Assembly: GCA_965240325.2 (NCBI GenBank) | Contig: OZ251230.1 | Location: forward strand, 1,054,001-1,118,000 | DNA from: Rebecca billardiae RCC1528 | Taxonomy: Eukaryota; Haptophyta | Direction: 5' to 3' | Length of the DNA: 64,000 nucleotides | Shown: positions 1 through 10,151 of the stretch, in pieces | Layout of the letters: each line of letters starts with the position of its first letter | Position numbering within the stretch: position 1 is the stretch's first letter | The notes under the pieces: generated by a model | What the model was told of the DNA's origin: nothing | Seen by the model: only the letters and a program-made list of their open reading frames with translations | Database searches by the model: none | Translations under genes and position numbers: made by a program

Positions 1-1719
1 TTTAACCCTGCGAGTTTCCGCTTGGGGAGTGAGGCCGATGCCGAACGCGCGGCAGCCTCTTGTGAGTCAGGCTCGAGTCCGAGACGGTGTGCTGTAGCAA
101 ACTACGGTGTCCGACGACGCAAGTGTATCAATAATGCATCTATGCAGTCGACGTGGCCGGAGCTGCTTAGGATGATGGCGTTACAACATACAATGAGTCG
201 AGGTGGTCTCGCACAGCTGCTACTGATGCTTGGATTTCAGCCGGCAGGCCGCGTCACTGTCAGTACGCCGTCTGACTCCGAGATGATTCAGTACTGGCTG
301 GTAGCACTCATATCGGCGGACGGCACGCCACCGGAAGCTGACAATGCTAGTCGTGCTGTTATGATGACGACCAGGCGCAGTACCGAATCGCAGCGGCCAC
401 TCTCCGTCCGATATGTGGACATCGGTAATTGCCAATCACTTGAATCCGGTCAGTACTCAGTCACGACTGCCCACAAACTACAGCGCTAAGCGACTCCACA
501 CTTACTCAAGCAGCAGCCGTGTCTATAATCAGGAATGACAGTGACACTACACTGGCAGTGCGCCCACCGTCCGATCCAGCAGTGAAGTCTCGCCGTTTGA
601 CCCGTCACTCTTCAGTAGGCAGATGACTTCGACTCCAAGCCCAGTTGTCGTCCTGAGTCGTCTGAATACGCGTCCGCGCTCGTCACTAGTTGCTCACGGA
701 CTGGCGTCCGATAAGTCTACTGGGCCCTGCCGCCCCGCGCAGAGCCGCCCGCCCGCCCCCTTCACTCTTCAGTTACGGGCCTTGGGCAGTGGGCATCGTC
801 CAGTGCTGAGCTGGCAACATGCGCAGCCATGATGCTCACGAATCGTCAATTATGGGCTCGGCGTCGTACTGTAGGCGGCCGCAGCCCTCATCCAGACCTC
901 GCAGGCGGACGGCTGAACGAATCTTCCGGCGGCGCTACCATCGGCGACGGCTTCATGGGCGGTGACAGTTGGCGGGCGTCAATCCCGCCTGCCCGTGAGC
1001 TGTGTGCGTCTCTTATTCTTAGTTAACTGTAGGAAGCGCGCGCTGCTCTGCTGCTTATTACTTCAGCATTATTATTATTATCAGCTAGACGGGCGCCTGG
1101 CGCGCCGCAAGGCGCGGCCCGCAGCCCTCATCCGCAGGCATTCCACTTCCAGGCCTCGCAGGCGTCCGAGACGGCTGAACGAATCCGTACGGTCAGTGGC
1201 CGACGGCGCTGCCATCGGCGACGGCTTCATGGGCGGTGACAGTTGGCGGCGGGCGTCAATCTCGCCTGCCTGAGCTGTGTGCGTCGTCTCTTATTCTTAG
1301 TAAACTGTACTCTCGCGAACTCAGCGTGAAGCGGTGAAGGCGGTAGCCTGTCGCGGACCGTGTTGCTGTTGCCCGTGTTGGCAGGCCGGCCCACTCCAGT
1401 TAGCCACTCTACCACACGGGGCTCACTGCACCGCTCAGATGAGCACCGTGCGTCCCGATGTCACGCGCAACGTCTTATATCAGCAGAGCTGCTGTGCTGC
1501 GCGTACTGGCGTACTTCTCGGCTCGGCAGTTTGCGGCGCAGCGACGTTGCGGGGCCGGCGGCAGACGCTGGCCAGGATCAGTGCTGTGTTACCATCGCGC
1601 GAACCCGCCGAAGTCACTTGAGCACGCCGTGAAATTGCACTCGGGGGCAACGCGTCGTGCGGGTCACCACGCTCCGATCGCTAGCCCCCGATGTGCAGAG
1701 GTACTGGTACACGCGGCCA
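1..1719. other. Gene-poor leading segment
   Basis: No convincing gene is visible. Reading frames here are short, lack recognisable domains and change frame freely. The only structure noted is the tandem repeat at 876-1310. The segment ends at the stop codon of the SGF11 gene. Confidence 0.6.
876..1310 (+). repeat. Tandem pair of a dispersed repeat
   Basis: Two related units, about 876-1031 and 1113-1310, share a block that reads CGGCGACGGCTTCATGGGCG followed by GTGACAGTTGGCGG, and both end in CTGAGCTGTGTGCGT / CTCTTATTCTTAGT and AACTGTA. The second unit carries extra segments, so the copies have diverged by indels. The terminal part recurs at 24644-24686 and, inverted, at 34345-34380 and 34469-34516. 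I see no coding function; a degenerate mobile-element end is possible. Confidence 0.7.
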
Positions 1720-2292
1720 TCAGAAGATGAGCGAGGGGTCGACAAACGCCAGCGCGCCTTTGTCAACCGACTCCATCAGCTCGTCGGGCAGCCCGGCGGC
1801 CGCGAACGGGCTGGGGGAGCCCGCACGAGCCTCCGCCAGCTTCTGGCGCTTTGCAGCGGCCGCAGGCTCCTTGCCGTTCCCGCTGTCTGCTATGCGCGCG
1901 CTCGCCCTCCCACCGCCCAACATGCACCGCTCCAGGTGTGGCGCGAATCGATGTGCCGACACCTTCTTGTCGCAGTGTGAGCATTTGAAGCTGTCGACGG
2001 CGACGGTGCGCGGCTTCGTGCCGAAGACGTCGAGCCCCGGCTGCTGCGAGACGACCTCATCCGCGAGGCGCTTCACGCGCTCGTGTACCGCTGCCGCGAG
2101 CTTCGCCTCAAACGCATCAGGCCCAAGCGGCGGCCAATCACAATTGCCCGTGCACGCGCGCTCGCCGCCGCACGCGAGGCAGAGCGCCCCTTTCGCGCGA
2201 GCTCGGTGCAGGGGCACGATGGCCTCTAGCGAGAGGTCATCCACGATCCCATCGAGCAGCGCCTCCACTGTCGCGCTCGGCGCTGCACACAT
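1720..2292 (-). CDS. SGF11: SAGA deubiquitinase-module subunit Sgf11-like
   Basis: A 190-residue protein starting at the ATG at 2292 and ending in TGA. At residues about 106-127 it has the SGF11/ATXN7L3 zinc finger: FKCSHCDKKVSAHRFAPHLE followed by RCMLGGGR, i.e. C-x2-C-x9-H-x3-H-x1-C in the family pattern. An N-terminal half with further cysteines (LCLACGGERACTGNC) precedes it. In other eukaryotes Sgf11 holds the Ubp8/USP22 deubiquitinase module on SAGA and its finger contacts the nucleosome, so this is probably a nuclear chromatin factor. The C-terminal 60 residues are low complexity. It is head to head with the TPK gene with 336 bp between the ATGs. The open frame continues upstream of the ATG across the TPK gene, but that extension is an antisense shadow. 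Confidence 0.8.
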   Translation of the reverse strand: MCAAPSATVEALLDGIVDDLSLEAIVPLHRARAKGALCLACGGERACTGNCDWPPLGPDAFEAKLAAAVHERVKRLADEVVSQQPGLDVFGTKPRTVAVDSFKCSHCDKKVSAHRFAPHLERCMLGGGRASARIADSGNGKEPAAAAKRQKLAEARAGSPSPFAAAGLPDELMESVDKGALAFVDPSLIF

Positions 2293-2628
2293 GGCGCGCC
2301 CGTGTGACCACCTCACGCCCGCGCCGGCGGCGCCGCCAAGCACACCGACCAGCAGCCCACTAAAACCCGCGTACAATACATGGCGGCCGGTCCGGGGCCG
2401 AAGTAGAGGTTTTGGGTGGCAAGCGCGCTGATCCGGATGAGAAGCGCGTCGCCGCGCTTCGTCATCCTTTTGCTGCAGCGAGAGCCCGCTCGCGGTTTGG
2501 TGCGCCACACGACGCTCCCGGTGTGAGGTGCCGCTTCGCCAGCCAACCTGGCGCGCGCGTGCACGGGCTGGGCGCCGCCGTCCGCTCTTGGTGGCGCCGC
2601 GCGTGGCGCAGCAGGGTGCCGCCGGGGC
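2293..2628. promoter_or_regulatory. Shared intergenic region between SGF11 and TPK
   Basis: The 336 bp between two divergent start codons must contain both 5' ends. No TATA box or known motif could be identified with confidence. A bidirectional promoter is an inference from the geometry only. Confidence 0.4.
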
Positions 2629-3642
2629 ATGGGTGTAGTCACCTCGCTTCTCACGATCAGTCTGAGAGCGATGGCGCAGGCCGCGCGATCCACTGGCGCG
2701 GGCGCAGCGCGCGCAGTGCACCAACAGGCTCCGGTCGTGGCCGGCGCGGCCGCGCCGGCGCGCGCTGCTGCCGTGGAGGTGGACTCGCCGCCGGTACGCA
2801 CGCACAGCACCGCGTTTCTCAGCTCGCACGAGCCACAGCAGAACGTCGCGCTCGTCTTCCTCAACTCCCCCGGCGTGCACGCGCACTGCGGCGCGGGGCA
2901 GGCCAGCCTGTTTGAGCGCGTGTGGAGGGCGTCGGGCGCGCGCCTCTGCGCGGACGGCGCTGCGAACCGGCTCTACGACGGCCTGGCCCAGGAGACGCGA
3001 CGGCAGCGCCACCTCCCCGACCTGATCCGCGGCGACCTCGACTCGCTCCGGCCCGACGTGCGCGCGTACTATGAGGCAAAGGGCGTGCGCGTCGAGCGAG
3101 ACCCGGACCAGAGCACGCACGACCTCGACAAGTGCCTGCAGGCGCTGCACACGCACCACGCGAACCAGGCGCTGCGCATGCGCGCGGACGGCGACGACAG
3201 CGCGGAGGTCGGCGAGGACGACCTCACCGTCGTCGTCCTCGGCGCGTTTGGCGGCCGGCTCGACCAGATGATGTCCAACCTCAACATGCTGTACCGCTGG
3301 CAGAGCTTCGGGCAGATGATCATGATGAGCGAGGACTGCCTCGCGCTGCTGCTGCCGCCGGGGGAGCACCGGATCGTGCCCAACCCGGAGTTCGAGTCGA
3401 GCACGTGCGGCCTCATCCCCATCGGCGCGCCGAGCGCAGAGGTGCACACGTCGGGGCTCAAGTGGAACCTGGACGGCACCGAGCTCGCGTTCGGCGGCGT
3501 GGTGAGCTCGTCAAACGAGGTGGTGGCGGACGAGGTGAGCGTGCGCACGAGCGGGCCGCTGGTGTGGACGACGGTGCTTCACGACACGCCGTACTCTGCG
3601 GGGCAGGGGGGCGCCGATGAGGATACGGGATTCGCCATCTGA
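2629..3642 (+). CDS. TPK1: Thiamine pyrophosphokinase
   Basis: A 337-residue single-exon protein. After an N-terminal extension of about 65 residues rich in Ala, it carries the thiamin pyrophosphokinase signatures in order: ALVFLNSPG, CADGAANRLYD, LIRGDLDSL, DQSTHDLDKCLQAL, VVLGAFGGRLDQMMSNLN and, in the C-terminal thiamin-binding domain, TSGLKWNLDGTELAFGG and VSSSNE. The enzyme transfers pyrophosphate from ATP to thiamin, making the cofactor TPP. The core is similar in length to the animal and fungal enzymes (about 240-320 residues); the extension could be a targeting sequence or an over-long start. The first ATG at 2629 was chosen; a second is at 2671. It ends in TGA. It is head to head with SGF11. 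Confidence 0.93.
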   Translation: MGVVTSLLTISLRAMAQAARSTGAGAARAVHQQAPVVAGAAAPARAAAVEVDSPPVRTHSTAFLSSHEPQQNVALVFLNSPGVHAHCGAGQASLFERVWRASGARLCADGAANRLYDGLAQETRRQRHLPDLIRGDLDSLRPDVRAYYEAKGVRVERDPDQSTHDLDKCLQALHTHHANQALRMRADGDDSAEVGEDDLTVVVLGAFGGRLDQMMSNLNMLYRWQSFGQMIMMSEDCLALLLPPGEHRIVPNPEFESSTCGLIPIGAPSAEVHTSGLKWNLDGTELAFGGVVSSSNEVVADEVSVRTSGPLVWTTVLHDTPYSAGQGGADEDTGFAI

Positions 3643-4592
3643 GCGCGTCGCGTGGTCGCCCGTCTTAGTAGTCTATTTGAACGTTGACGCTCCGGCGAGC
3701 TCTGCAGCAGTGCAGTCTGCGCCCGCCGACTGCGATTCTCAGCGCGCCGCGGGACAATTCGTCCTACTATCTACCGTACTTTTTTATATACATGATTGGC
3801 CGGCGCTTCCCTTGCCGGGCCCGGCTGCCATCGCGGATCACTGACGGACCGAGAGTCCGTCCGCGGCGCCCGAGAGAGAGAGATGAGAGACTTGAGAGAG
3901 TACTGTCTGTCTGTAGTACGGCTCTGACAGGTCGCGGTCTACACCGCCGTCTATAGCTGCACTCGGTACGCGCGGCGGATACTACTTACTAGTATCACTA
4001 TGCCCCGGATTAACTGTGTGTCAGTCTGACAGTCTGTCCGAGTGAATATACAGTCGTCCCTGGAGACTAGTACGAGAGCTCGTCTGTCACTCTACTGTAA
4101 CTACTGGACGACGACACCGCCGACCGCGGGACTCGGGAGTCCGCGCGGGACGGCGCGCATCATTGGCTCATCATCAATCACATCATCAATAATAACTTTG
4201 ACTGGCGGCAATCGTTGTCACTGACTCACACCGAGATAATCATCATCGATCTGTGGTCGTCCTGCAGCAGGCTGCACGGCGCGGAGCCGGCCCGCGGCGC
4301 CGTGCCGGCGCAGTGCCACGGTACTACCGTGGCCGGACCGTGGCCGTGCAGTGAGTCAGCAGTGACCGCCGTCCGACCGAGTGTGAATTCGGACGCCGCG
4401 CCGCCGGGTGGCCACTCAGGCAGCAAGTTATACGCGCGATAATAGGTGTCGTACATTGACTGATGACAGAGTCGTAGCTTAGGCGACAGACCGTTGTATA
4501 TTTGATATATTTTGATTCGCGGGCGCGGTCCGCCGATCGCCCTGATCGCGCGGAGCCTGCCCGTGCCGCGAGTCGGAGTGGCGCGAGTGCGC
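3643..4592. other. Intergenic region, no gene seen
   Basis: Short frames only. It contains a GA-rich stretch near 3870-3900 (GAGAGAGAGATGAGAGAC) and the 3' sides of TPK and of the aminotransferase on the opposite strand. Base composition is less GC-rich than in the genes, which helps mark the gene ends. Confidence 0.6.
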
Positions 4593-6386
4593 TCAGGCCT
4601 CGCCGTCTCTCCACGTGGCCATGAACGCGGCGTGGAAGTCGCGCAGCTTGCCGATCACGCCGGCGATGTGCTCCTCGCGCGGCAAGAAGGTGATGCGCAG
4701 GTGGTGCGTGCCCGGGTCCTGCTTGAAGCCCGAGCCAGGCACGAGGCAGATCCCCGTCGCGTCGAGGAGCTCCTCTGCGTACATGGCGTCTGGCTCGACG
4801 CCGCGCTCCGCCGCGCGCGCCCTCGCGCGCGCGGGCAGCTCGAGCCGCGGGAAGAGGTAGAAGGCGCCCTCGGCGGGCTGGCAGCTCACGCCCTCCATCG
4901 AGTTGAACGCGTCGCAGAAGAGGCGCGCGCGGCGCGGGAACGAGGCCATCATCTCCTCGCGCTCGCGCGCGTACGTCTCGAAGGACGGCGCGCCGGGCTG
5001 CGGCGGGTGCAGCATGAGCTCGAGGGTCGCCTGCCCGGCCGCGTTCGAGCAGAGGCCGAGCGACAGCTCCTTGTACATCGCGGCCTTGGCGGCCGCGCCG
5101 ATGCCGAAGCACTCGACGTACCCGCCGCGCCGGCCGCACTCGCCGAGCAGGCCCTTGGACGCGGAGTGCAGCGAGAAGAGCTCGAGTTGGTCGGGCTTCA
5201 CGCCCATGTCTGCGACCACCTTCTTGAACGAGAAGAACGGCTTCGGGGTCCACACGTTCGCCTGGTACACCTCGTCGGCGAGCAGCACCAGCCGCTCCTC
5301 GACGCACAGGCGCACGAGCGCGCGCTGCTCCTCCACGCCGAGCACGTTGCCCGTCGGGTTGCCCGGGTTGATCACGACGAGCGCGCGAGGGCTGTGGCCG
5401 CGCGCGCGCGAGGCGGTGAGGGCCCGGCGCACCTCGTCGACGTCGAGCCGCCAGCCGCCCTCCTCGATGAGCCGGTAGCACGCCAGCTGCCCGCCCACGA
5501 ACCCCGTGATCGACGAGTACCCCGGGTACTGCGGCTGCGGCACCACGACCGCGTCCGTCTCGTTCCGCACGACCATCGACAGAATCATCCGCATCGCGGC
5601 GCTCGCGCCGTCGGTGAGGAAGATCTCGTCGGCGGAGGAGGGGTGGCCGTCGCGCGTCTCGATGAACTCGGCCACGCGCTGCCGCACGTACCGCGCGCCC
5701 TGCGTCTCGGTGTACGCGCCGATGCCGGCGGGCATGTGCTGGAGGATGGTGCGCGCGCGCTCGAGCAGGTCGGCCGGGAAGAGCGCCGCCGCGGCGGGGT
5801 TGTCGAGGAGCGGCGGATAGTCGAGGAGCGCGAGAGTCTGCCGCACGTAGGTGAGTGGCGGGTGGCCCACCGCCTGCGGGTTGCCCATGTGGCACTCGAG
5901 GACGTGCTCGAACGGCAGCGCCGCCTTGCGCCCCTTCTGCAGCAGCCGTGCGCGGTACGCCGTGGCCTTCATCGCAATGGGCCCCCGGACCGCGCTGACG
6001 CCCTTCTTGAACTTGGCCGCCATCTTGTGCTCGACCAGGCGCTTGCCCTCAGATGGCTGCCGCGCCAGCGACGGCATCTGCGGGCGCATGCCCGTGGCAC
6101 TAGCCGCGCGTGAGCTGCCCTCCGTGCCCTCTGAGCGCGAGCGCTTGATGGAGGGGGCGGCGGGCGAGACGTCGAGAGAGCGCTCCGAGGCGGGGGGACG
6201 CTGCTTGCGCTTGAGCTTAGAGGTGCTCCTCAAGGCTGGCGACGTCGAGGACACGCCGCCGTAGTAGACGATACCCTTGGCGAGTGGCATTCGTGCGTGC
6301 GTTGCGGGGTGAGGACGACTCGTGTCGGGATGACGTTGGTCGGAGGTGTCGGAAGCTCGCGCCCGGCCGTGGGGGCCGCGTGACAT
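4593..6386 (-). CDS. Alanine aminotransferase-like PLP enzyme
   Basis: A 597-residue frame from the ATG at 6386; a second ATG at 6290 would give 565 residues. It is a fold-type I aminotransferase of the alanine aminotransferase subgroup. Seen in order: HMGNPQAVGHPPLTYVRQ, LTDGASAAMRMIL, PQPQYPGYSS, VVINPGNPTGNVL, LLADEVYQANVW and the PLP-lysine region SASKGLLGECGRRGGYVE. A final RITFLPREEHI carries the carboxylate-binding arginine. ALT interconverts alanine plus 2-oxoglutarate and pyruvate plus glutamate. The N-terminal 100 residues are basic and Ser-rich (KLKRKQRPPASERSLD), unlike a typical cytosolic ALT; they could be a targeting region or untranslated sequence. It is head to head with the proline-rich protein gene. 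Confidence 0.9.
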   Translation of the reverse strand: MSRGPHGRARASDTSDQRHPDTSRPHPATHARMPLAKGIVYYGGVSSTSPALRSTSKLKRKQRPPASERSLDVSPAAPSIKRSRSEGTEGSSRAASATGMRPQMPSLARQPSEGKRLVEHKMAAKFKKGVSAVRGPIAMKATAYRARLLQKGRKAALPFEHVLECHMGNPQAVGHPPLTYVRQTLALLDYPPLLDNPAAAALFPADLLERARTILQHMPAGIGAYTETQGARYVRQRVAEFIETRDGHPSSADEIFLTDGASAAMRMILSMVVRNETDAVVVPQPQYPGYSSITGFVGGQLACYRLIEEGGWRLDVDEVRRALTASRARGHSPRALVVINPGNPTGNVLGVEEQRALVRLCVEERLVLLADEVYQANVWTPKPFFSFKKVVADMGVKPDQLELFSLHSASKGLLGECGRRGGYVECFGIGAAAKAAMYKELSLGLCSNAAGQATLELMLHPPQPGAPSFETYAREREEMMASFPRRARLFCDAFNSMEGVSCQPAEGAFYLFPRLELPARARARAAERGVEPDAMYAEELLDATGICLVPGSGFKQDPGTHHLRITFLPREEHIAGVIGKLRDFHAAFMATWRDGEA

Positions 6387-6650
6387 TCACCAAGACGAAG
6401 CTGCCAGCGAGGTGGCGTTTCCTAGGCGGATGCAAAAGAATCTTTTCTCCTCGGCAGGCCATTGGCCGACCTGGAGATCGCGGGCCTGAGCTGAGCCTGA
6501 AAATCCTGGACCGCCCTGAATTCTGCGCCCTCCGATAAAGAATTGTGAATATGTAGCAAGGGCCGTTTATGTAGCGCGCTCTAGATCTAGGAACCACTGC
6601 AGGAGTGGAAAGTGTACAGACTGTGTAATCAGGCTTGATTGCTTCCACTG
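6387..6650. promoter_or_regulatory. Shared intergenic region, aminotransferase / proline-rich protein
   Basis: About 264 bp separates the outermost ATGs of two divergent genes. It is AT-richer than its neighbours (AAAAGAATCTTTTCTCC near 6433, ATAAAGAATTGTGAATATG near 6534). A shared promoter is inferred from position only. Confidence 0.35.
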
Positions 6651-9600
6651 ATGATGACCACAGAACTTCGATCTCGTCGGTGCAACGGACTGAAGAACTG
6701 GCGAGCGGCTGGCGAATCTGAAACTCCTCGCGGGCTCGCGGCGGGGTCGCGCGCGACCAACGGGCAAATGGCGGTGCCTTATCCGGCGCCGGGCCCACTC
6801 GTGCTCCTCCTGCACGCGCGCGCCTCGTGCGCAGCGTCGCAGCCAGGCGCTCGGGCGCTGTCGCACAGCCTCGTCCACGCGGACTCGTTGGCCGAGTGCG
6901 CCTGGCATGTGCGCCGCGCCGGCGCAGCCGTGCAGCACGTGCGCTTCTTCGAATGGCGGCCGAATGAGCACGCGTGCATGCCGTGCTCCGCCGCGAGCGT
7001 TTCGCAGCGCTACGTGAGCGACGCGAGCATCTACGTCCTCGAGGAGCCGCAGTCACCCCCACCTCCCCTTCCACCGCCCGCACCGCCACCACCCTTGCCC
7101 TCGCCGCCGTCGCCGCCGCTGTCACCAGACGCGAGGCGCGTAGGAGCCGGGCGAGCGTGCGGCTCGCCGACGAGCGGGCTGCTGCTGTCCATCCTCTCGC
7201 CCCTAGCCTGCGCCGCGCACTTTCCACACGCCCCGTATGTGGCCTGGAGCTCGCGCTCACACGCGTGCCTAGCGTGCTCACACGCGCAGCGCGAGCGCAG
7301 CAGAGCGGCCCGAGGGTTCAGCATCTACGAAACGTCCGCGTTCGTGGACAGACAGCCCCGCAGTGCGCACCCGCCTGTGGCCCGCAGAGCGCAGCTCGGA
7401 GCACACGGTGCGGATGCTCAAACTGAGCTCTACGATGTGCATCCTGCACCGCTCGACTCGTCCTCCTCCCCGCCGCCGCCGCCAGCTCCGGTGGTCCGGC
7501 GCGCACCGCCCCCGCCGCCCGCCGACCTGTGGTTTTGGCGCATGCGCTCGCCCTCGCCGCTCCCGCCGCCCCCGTCGCTGCCACCACATCCGTCGCGACC
7601 CCCGCCAGGGATGCCGCCACCTCCACCACCGGCATTTCCGCCAGCGCCTCCTCCGCGTTCGCCGCCAGTCCCCCCGCCACTCCCTCCGCCGCCTCCACCG
7701 CTGTTGCCACCGCCGTCTGCGCCGCCGTCATTCCCTCCGCCTGCGCCACCCCCGCCACCCCAGCCGCCGCCGCGTGCGCCGCCATCGCTGCCGCCGGCAT
7801 CACCGCCATTACTTCCACCATCGGCTCCACCTTTCCAACCGCCATCCCCGCCGACATCGCCACCTCCTTCAGCTCCTCCACGGCCGCCGCCGCCACCACC
7901 TCTGCAGCCACCGCCGCCGCCATCGCCGCCGCCGCAACCACCGCAGCCGCCCCCACAGCCTCCAAGCCTACCACCCTGGCCGCCGCTGCAGCCACCGATG
8001 CCGCCGTCGCCACCTCCGCACCTGCCGCCGCTCCCAAACGCTCCTCCAGTCTCGCCACCACCGCTGCCTCCCGCGCCGCCGCCGCAATCGCCACCACCGC
8101 TGAGCCCGCCGCCGCCTCCACCACCGCCACCACCACCGCTGCCACCGCTTCCGCCCTCGCCACCACCTCAACCACCGCCGCAGCCGAGTCGCCCTCCGCC
8201 TCCCCCGCCGCCACCACGACCCGAGTCGCCGCCGCAACTACCACCGCCACCGAGCCCTCCTCTGCCTCCACCGCCACCTCCGCCACCGCCGTATCCGCTA
8301 CCACCTTCACCACCACCTCACTCTCCGCCGTTGCCCAGCCGTCCGCCATCCATGCCCCTCCCGCCTCCACCGCAGCCTGAGCGCCCCCCACCGCTGTCAT
8401 CGCCGCCCTCTCCGCGACCGCCGCCCGGGCCCACGCCGCCTCCGCAGCCGCTCCCCAAGCCGCCACCGTCACCGTCGCCCGTGGAAGTGCCTGAGCCTCC
8501 CCTCCCATCCGTCTCCCCGCCTCCAGCCCCGCCACCATCGCCGTCGCAGGCCGCGGTCGTCCCACCGCTCAGGCTCGAACAGCATCACTCGGCGCCGCCG
8601 CCCCCTGGCCACCGGCCACTCCCTCAGCCGGCTGCGGCACGCGCTCCTCCGCCAACGAGTGCCTCTGGGCGAGCACGGTGGATGCTGCTGCAGCCGCCTC
8701 CGCCGCCACCCACTGCTTCCTTGGGAGACCAGAGGCCAGTGCGTGGCGCGTCGGCAGCGAGCGACCCGTCGCCTTCGCACATCTTCAGGAAGCGCAGCAG
8801 CAAGCACGCGCCGCCTGCCGACCACGCCGCCATGCGACCTCGGTCGGACCCGGACGAGAGCACGGCTCGCGCGGCCGGCTCGGCGTGCTCGCTTGTGCCC
8901 GGCTGGTGGCGGCCGGGCTGCTCAGAGGAGCGCGTTGCGCAGGCGGGGCTGCTCGCATGCGCGCTGCTGCTGCTGCTGCTGCTCAGTTGGCGCGCGCTCA
9001 AGCGCTGCTGCAGCGGCTGCTGCTGCTGCGCACCGCCCCCGGACGCTGACGAGAAGAGCAGAGAGGCTGACCCCACCGCCACCACTGCACGCACAGCCGC
9101 AACCCATGTGCACACGAGGCCAGTTGTAGCGCACGGCGGCCCCACCGGATCGCAGTCCGGGGCGCTCGCCGGGCCGGATCCCGTGCTGGTGCAGCTGATG
9201 GCGGAGAAGGCGCACGTGCGCGTGGCGCTCGAGGCGATGACGGCGCTTCGGCTCAGCGCGCACGCGCGCAGCGACGGCGCGCCGGCCGAGGGCCCGCCAC
9301 GCGGCGACTGCGCTCGGGAGCACCGCGAGATTGCCGCGCGCCGTGCTGAGCGCAGCGGCGGAGGCGGCAGCTGCGGCGAGGACGTGGCAGCCGCCGCTCG
9401 CAACTGGTCAAGCACGGCGAGGGCGTGGTCCCTCGCGCAGTCTCGCGCCCAGCGGCTGGGGATGGCGCCACCCCCGTTGGCCTCTGACCCGGGAGCGGTT
9501 CTTCCACGCTCTTCCCCGCACACGTCTGCGCACGCGTGCATCCGGCTTGACGGCGCCGCCACTGACCTCACACCGCCCGGGCTGCCGTCATCACCGACAT

Positions 9601-9983
9601 CGACACGCGCATCGTCCACCGCGAGCTCTGCGGCGCCATTCCCGCCATACCGCTACCTGCGCTCGCCATCAGCGCCGGCCTCCTCCGCCTCCTCCTCCTC
9701 CTGCTGCTCTCCAGGCGGGGCTGCCGCTGCAGAGCGGGCGTGGCAGGTACGCAAGGAGCTGCTCCTGTGCGGCGCAGCATCGCTGGCGACGACGTCGCCG
9801 TCGTGGTCACCATCAGCCGCTGATGAGATCATCACGGCGGAGTCATCATCAGCTTATTCGTCCACAGCGTCGTCAATGGCCCCGCCGGCCGCAGCACCAG
9901 CCTCGAGAGCATCATCTGCGTCATCGTCCACGGCGGGGTCGGAGTCATCTCTGAAGCAGCTGCTGCCACCGGCGATGCTCTAG
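6651..9983 (+). CDS. Large proline-rich (extensin/pherophorin-like) type I membrane protein
   Basis: An open frame of 1,110 residues from the ATG at 6651; the ATG at 6768 is an alternative that puts a hydrophobic PLVLLLHARA stretch near the N-terminus as a possible signal peptide. Two related cysteine modules follow, residues about 82-133 and 179-232, each with C-A-x-H, a hydrophobic-W pair, HAC-x2-C and SIY. They resemble PAN/apple-like lectin modules but are not a sure match. About 400 residues are then mostly Pro-Pro-Pro-Ser-Pro, as in hydroxyproline-rich cell-wall glycoproteins. At residue about 765 a Leu-rich membrane segment (CALLLLLLLSW) is followed by a Cys cluster (RCCSGCCCCAPP) that could be palmitoylated, and a 330-residue Ser/Ala-rich tail. 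Probably a cell-surface or scale-matrix anchor. Ends in TAG. Confidence 0.75.
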   Translation: MMTTELRSRRCNGLKNWRAAGESETPRGLAAGSRATNGQMAVPYPAPGPLVLLLHARASCAASQPGARALSHSLVHADSLAECAWHVRRAGAAVQHVRFFEWRPNEHACMPCSAASVSQRYVSDASIYVLEEPQSPPPPLPPPAPPPPLPSPPSPPLSPDARRVGAGRACGSPTSGLLLSILSPLACAAHFPHAPYVAWSSRSHACLACSHAQRERSRAARGFSIYETSAFVDRQPRSAHPPVARRAQLGAHGADAQTELYDVHPAPLDSSSSPPPPPAPVVRRAPPPPPADLWFWRMRSPSPLPPPPSLPPHPSRPPPGMPPPPPPAFPPAPPPRSPPVPPPLPPPPPPLLPPPSAPPSFPPPAPPPPPQPPPRAPPSLPPASPPLLPPSAPPFQPPSPPTSPPPSAPPRPPPPPPLQPPPPPSPPPQPPQPPPQPPSLPPWPPLQPPMPPSPPPHLPPLPNAPPVSPPPLPPAPPPQSPPPLSPPPPPPPPPPPLPPLPPSPPPQPPPQPSRPPPPPPPPRPESPPQLPPPPSPPLPPPPPPPPPYPLPPSPPPHSPPLPSRPPSMPLPPPPQPERPPPLSSPPSPRPPPGPTPPPQPLPKPPPSPSPVEVPEPPLPSVSPPPAPPPSPSQAAVVPPLRLEQHHSAPPPPGHRPLPQPAAARAPPPTSASGRARWMLLQPPPPPPTASLGDQRPVRGASAASDPSPSHIFRKRSSKHAPPADHAAMRPRSDPDESTARAAGSACSLVPGWWRPGCSEERVAQAGLLACALLLLLLLSWRALKRCCSGCCCCAPPPDADEKSREADPTATTARTAATHVHTRPVVAHGGPTGSQSGALAGPDPVLVQLMAEKAHVRVALEAMTALRLSAHARSDGAPAEGPPRGDCAREHREIAARRAERSGGGGSCGEDVAAAARNWSSTARAWSLAQSRAQRLGMAPPPLASDPGAVLPRSSPHTSAHACIRLDGAATDLTPPGLPSSPTSTRASSTASSAAPFPPYRYLRSPSAPASSASSSSCCSPGGAAAAERAWQVRKELLLCGAASLATTSPSWSPSAADEIITAESSSAYSSTASSMAPPAAAPASRASSASSSTAGSESSLKQLLPPAML

Positions 9984-10151
9984 TCCTAGGCTGCTTGTGT
10001 GATGCTCCTGGTAACAACGGTCACAGCAGACATCAGTCACAGAGCAGCTGAGAGCAGTGGCAGCTCTGGCTCTGCAGCGTCACTGCGCCTCATCAGTCGC
10101 GTGCATGGACTCGTCGCGGTTACGCTCGATCGCGACATGCAGCAATAATAC

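Noticed and set aside
2293-3447. Long open frame on the minus strand across the TPK gene
   Set aside because: It is the antisense shadow of TPK, Arg/Ala/Val-rich without domain. Only the part downstream of the ATG at 2292 (SGF11) is coding.
4512-6113. 533-codon plus frame over the aminotransferase
   Set aside because: Antisense shadow of a gene with a full set of aminotransferase motifs on the other strand; the plus peptide is Arg/Ala/Val/His-rich.
7318-8565. 415-codon minus frame, Ala/Val-rich
   Set aside because: It mirrors the Pro codons (CCN) of the plus-strand proline-rich gene, giving Gly/Ala/Val on the complement.
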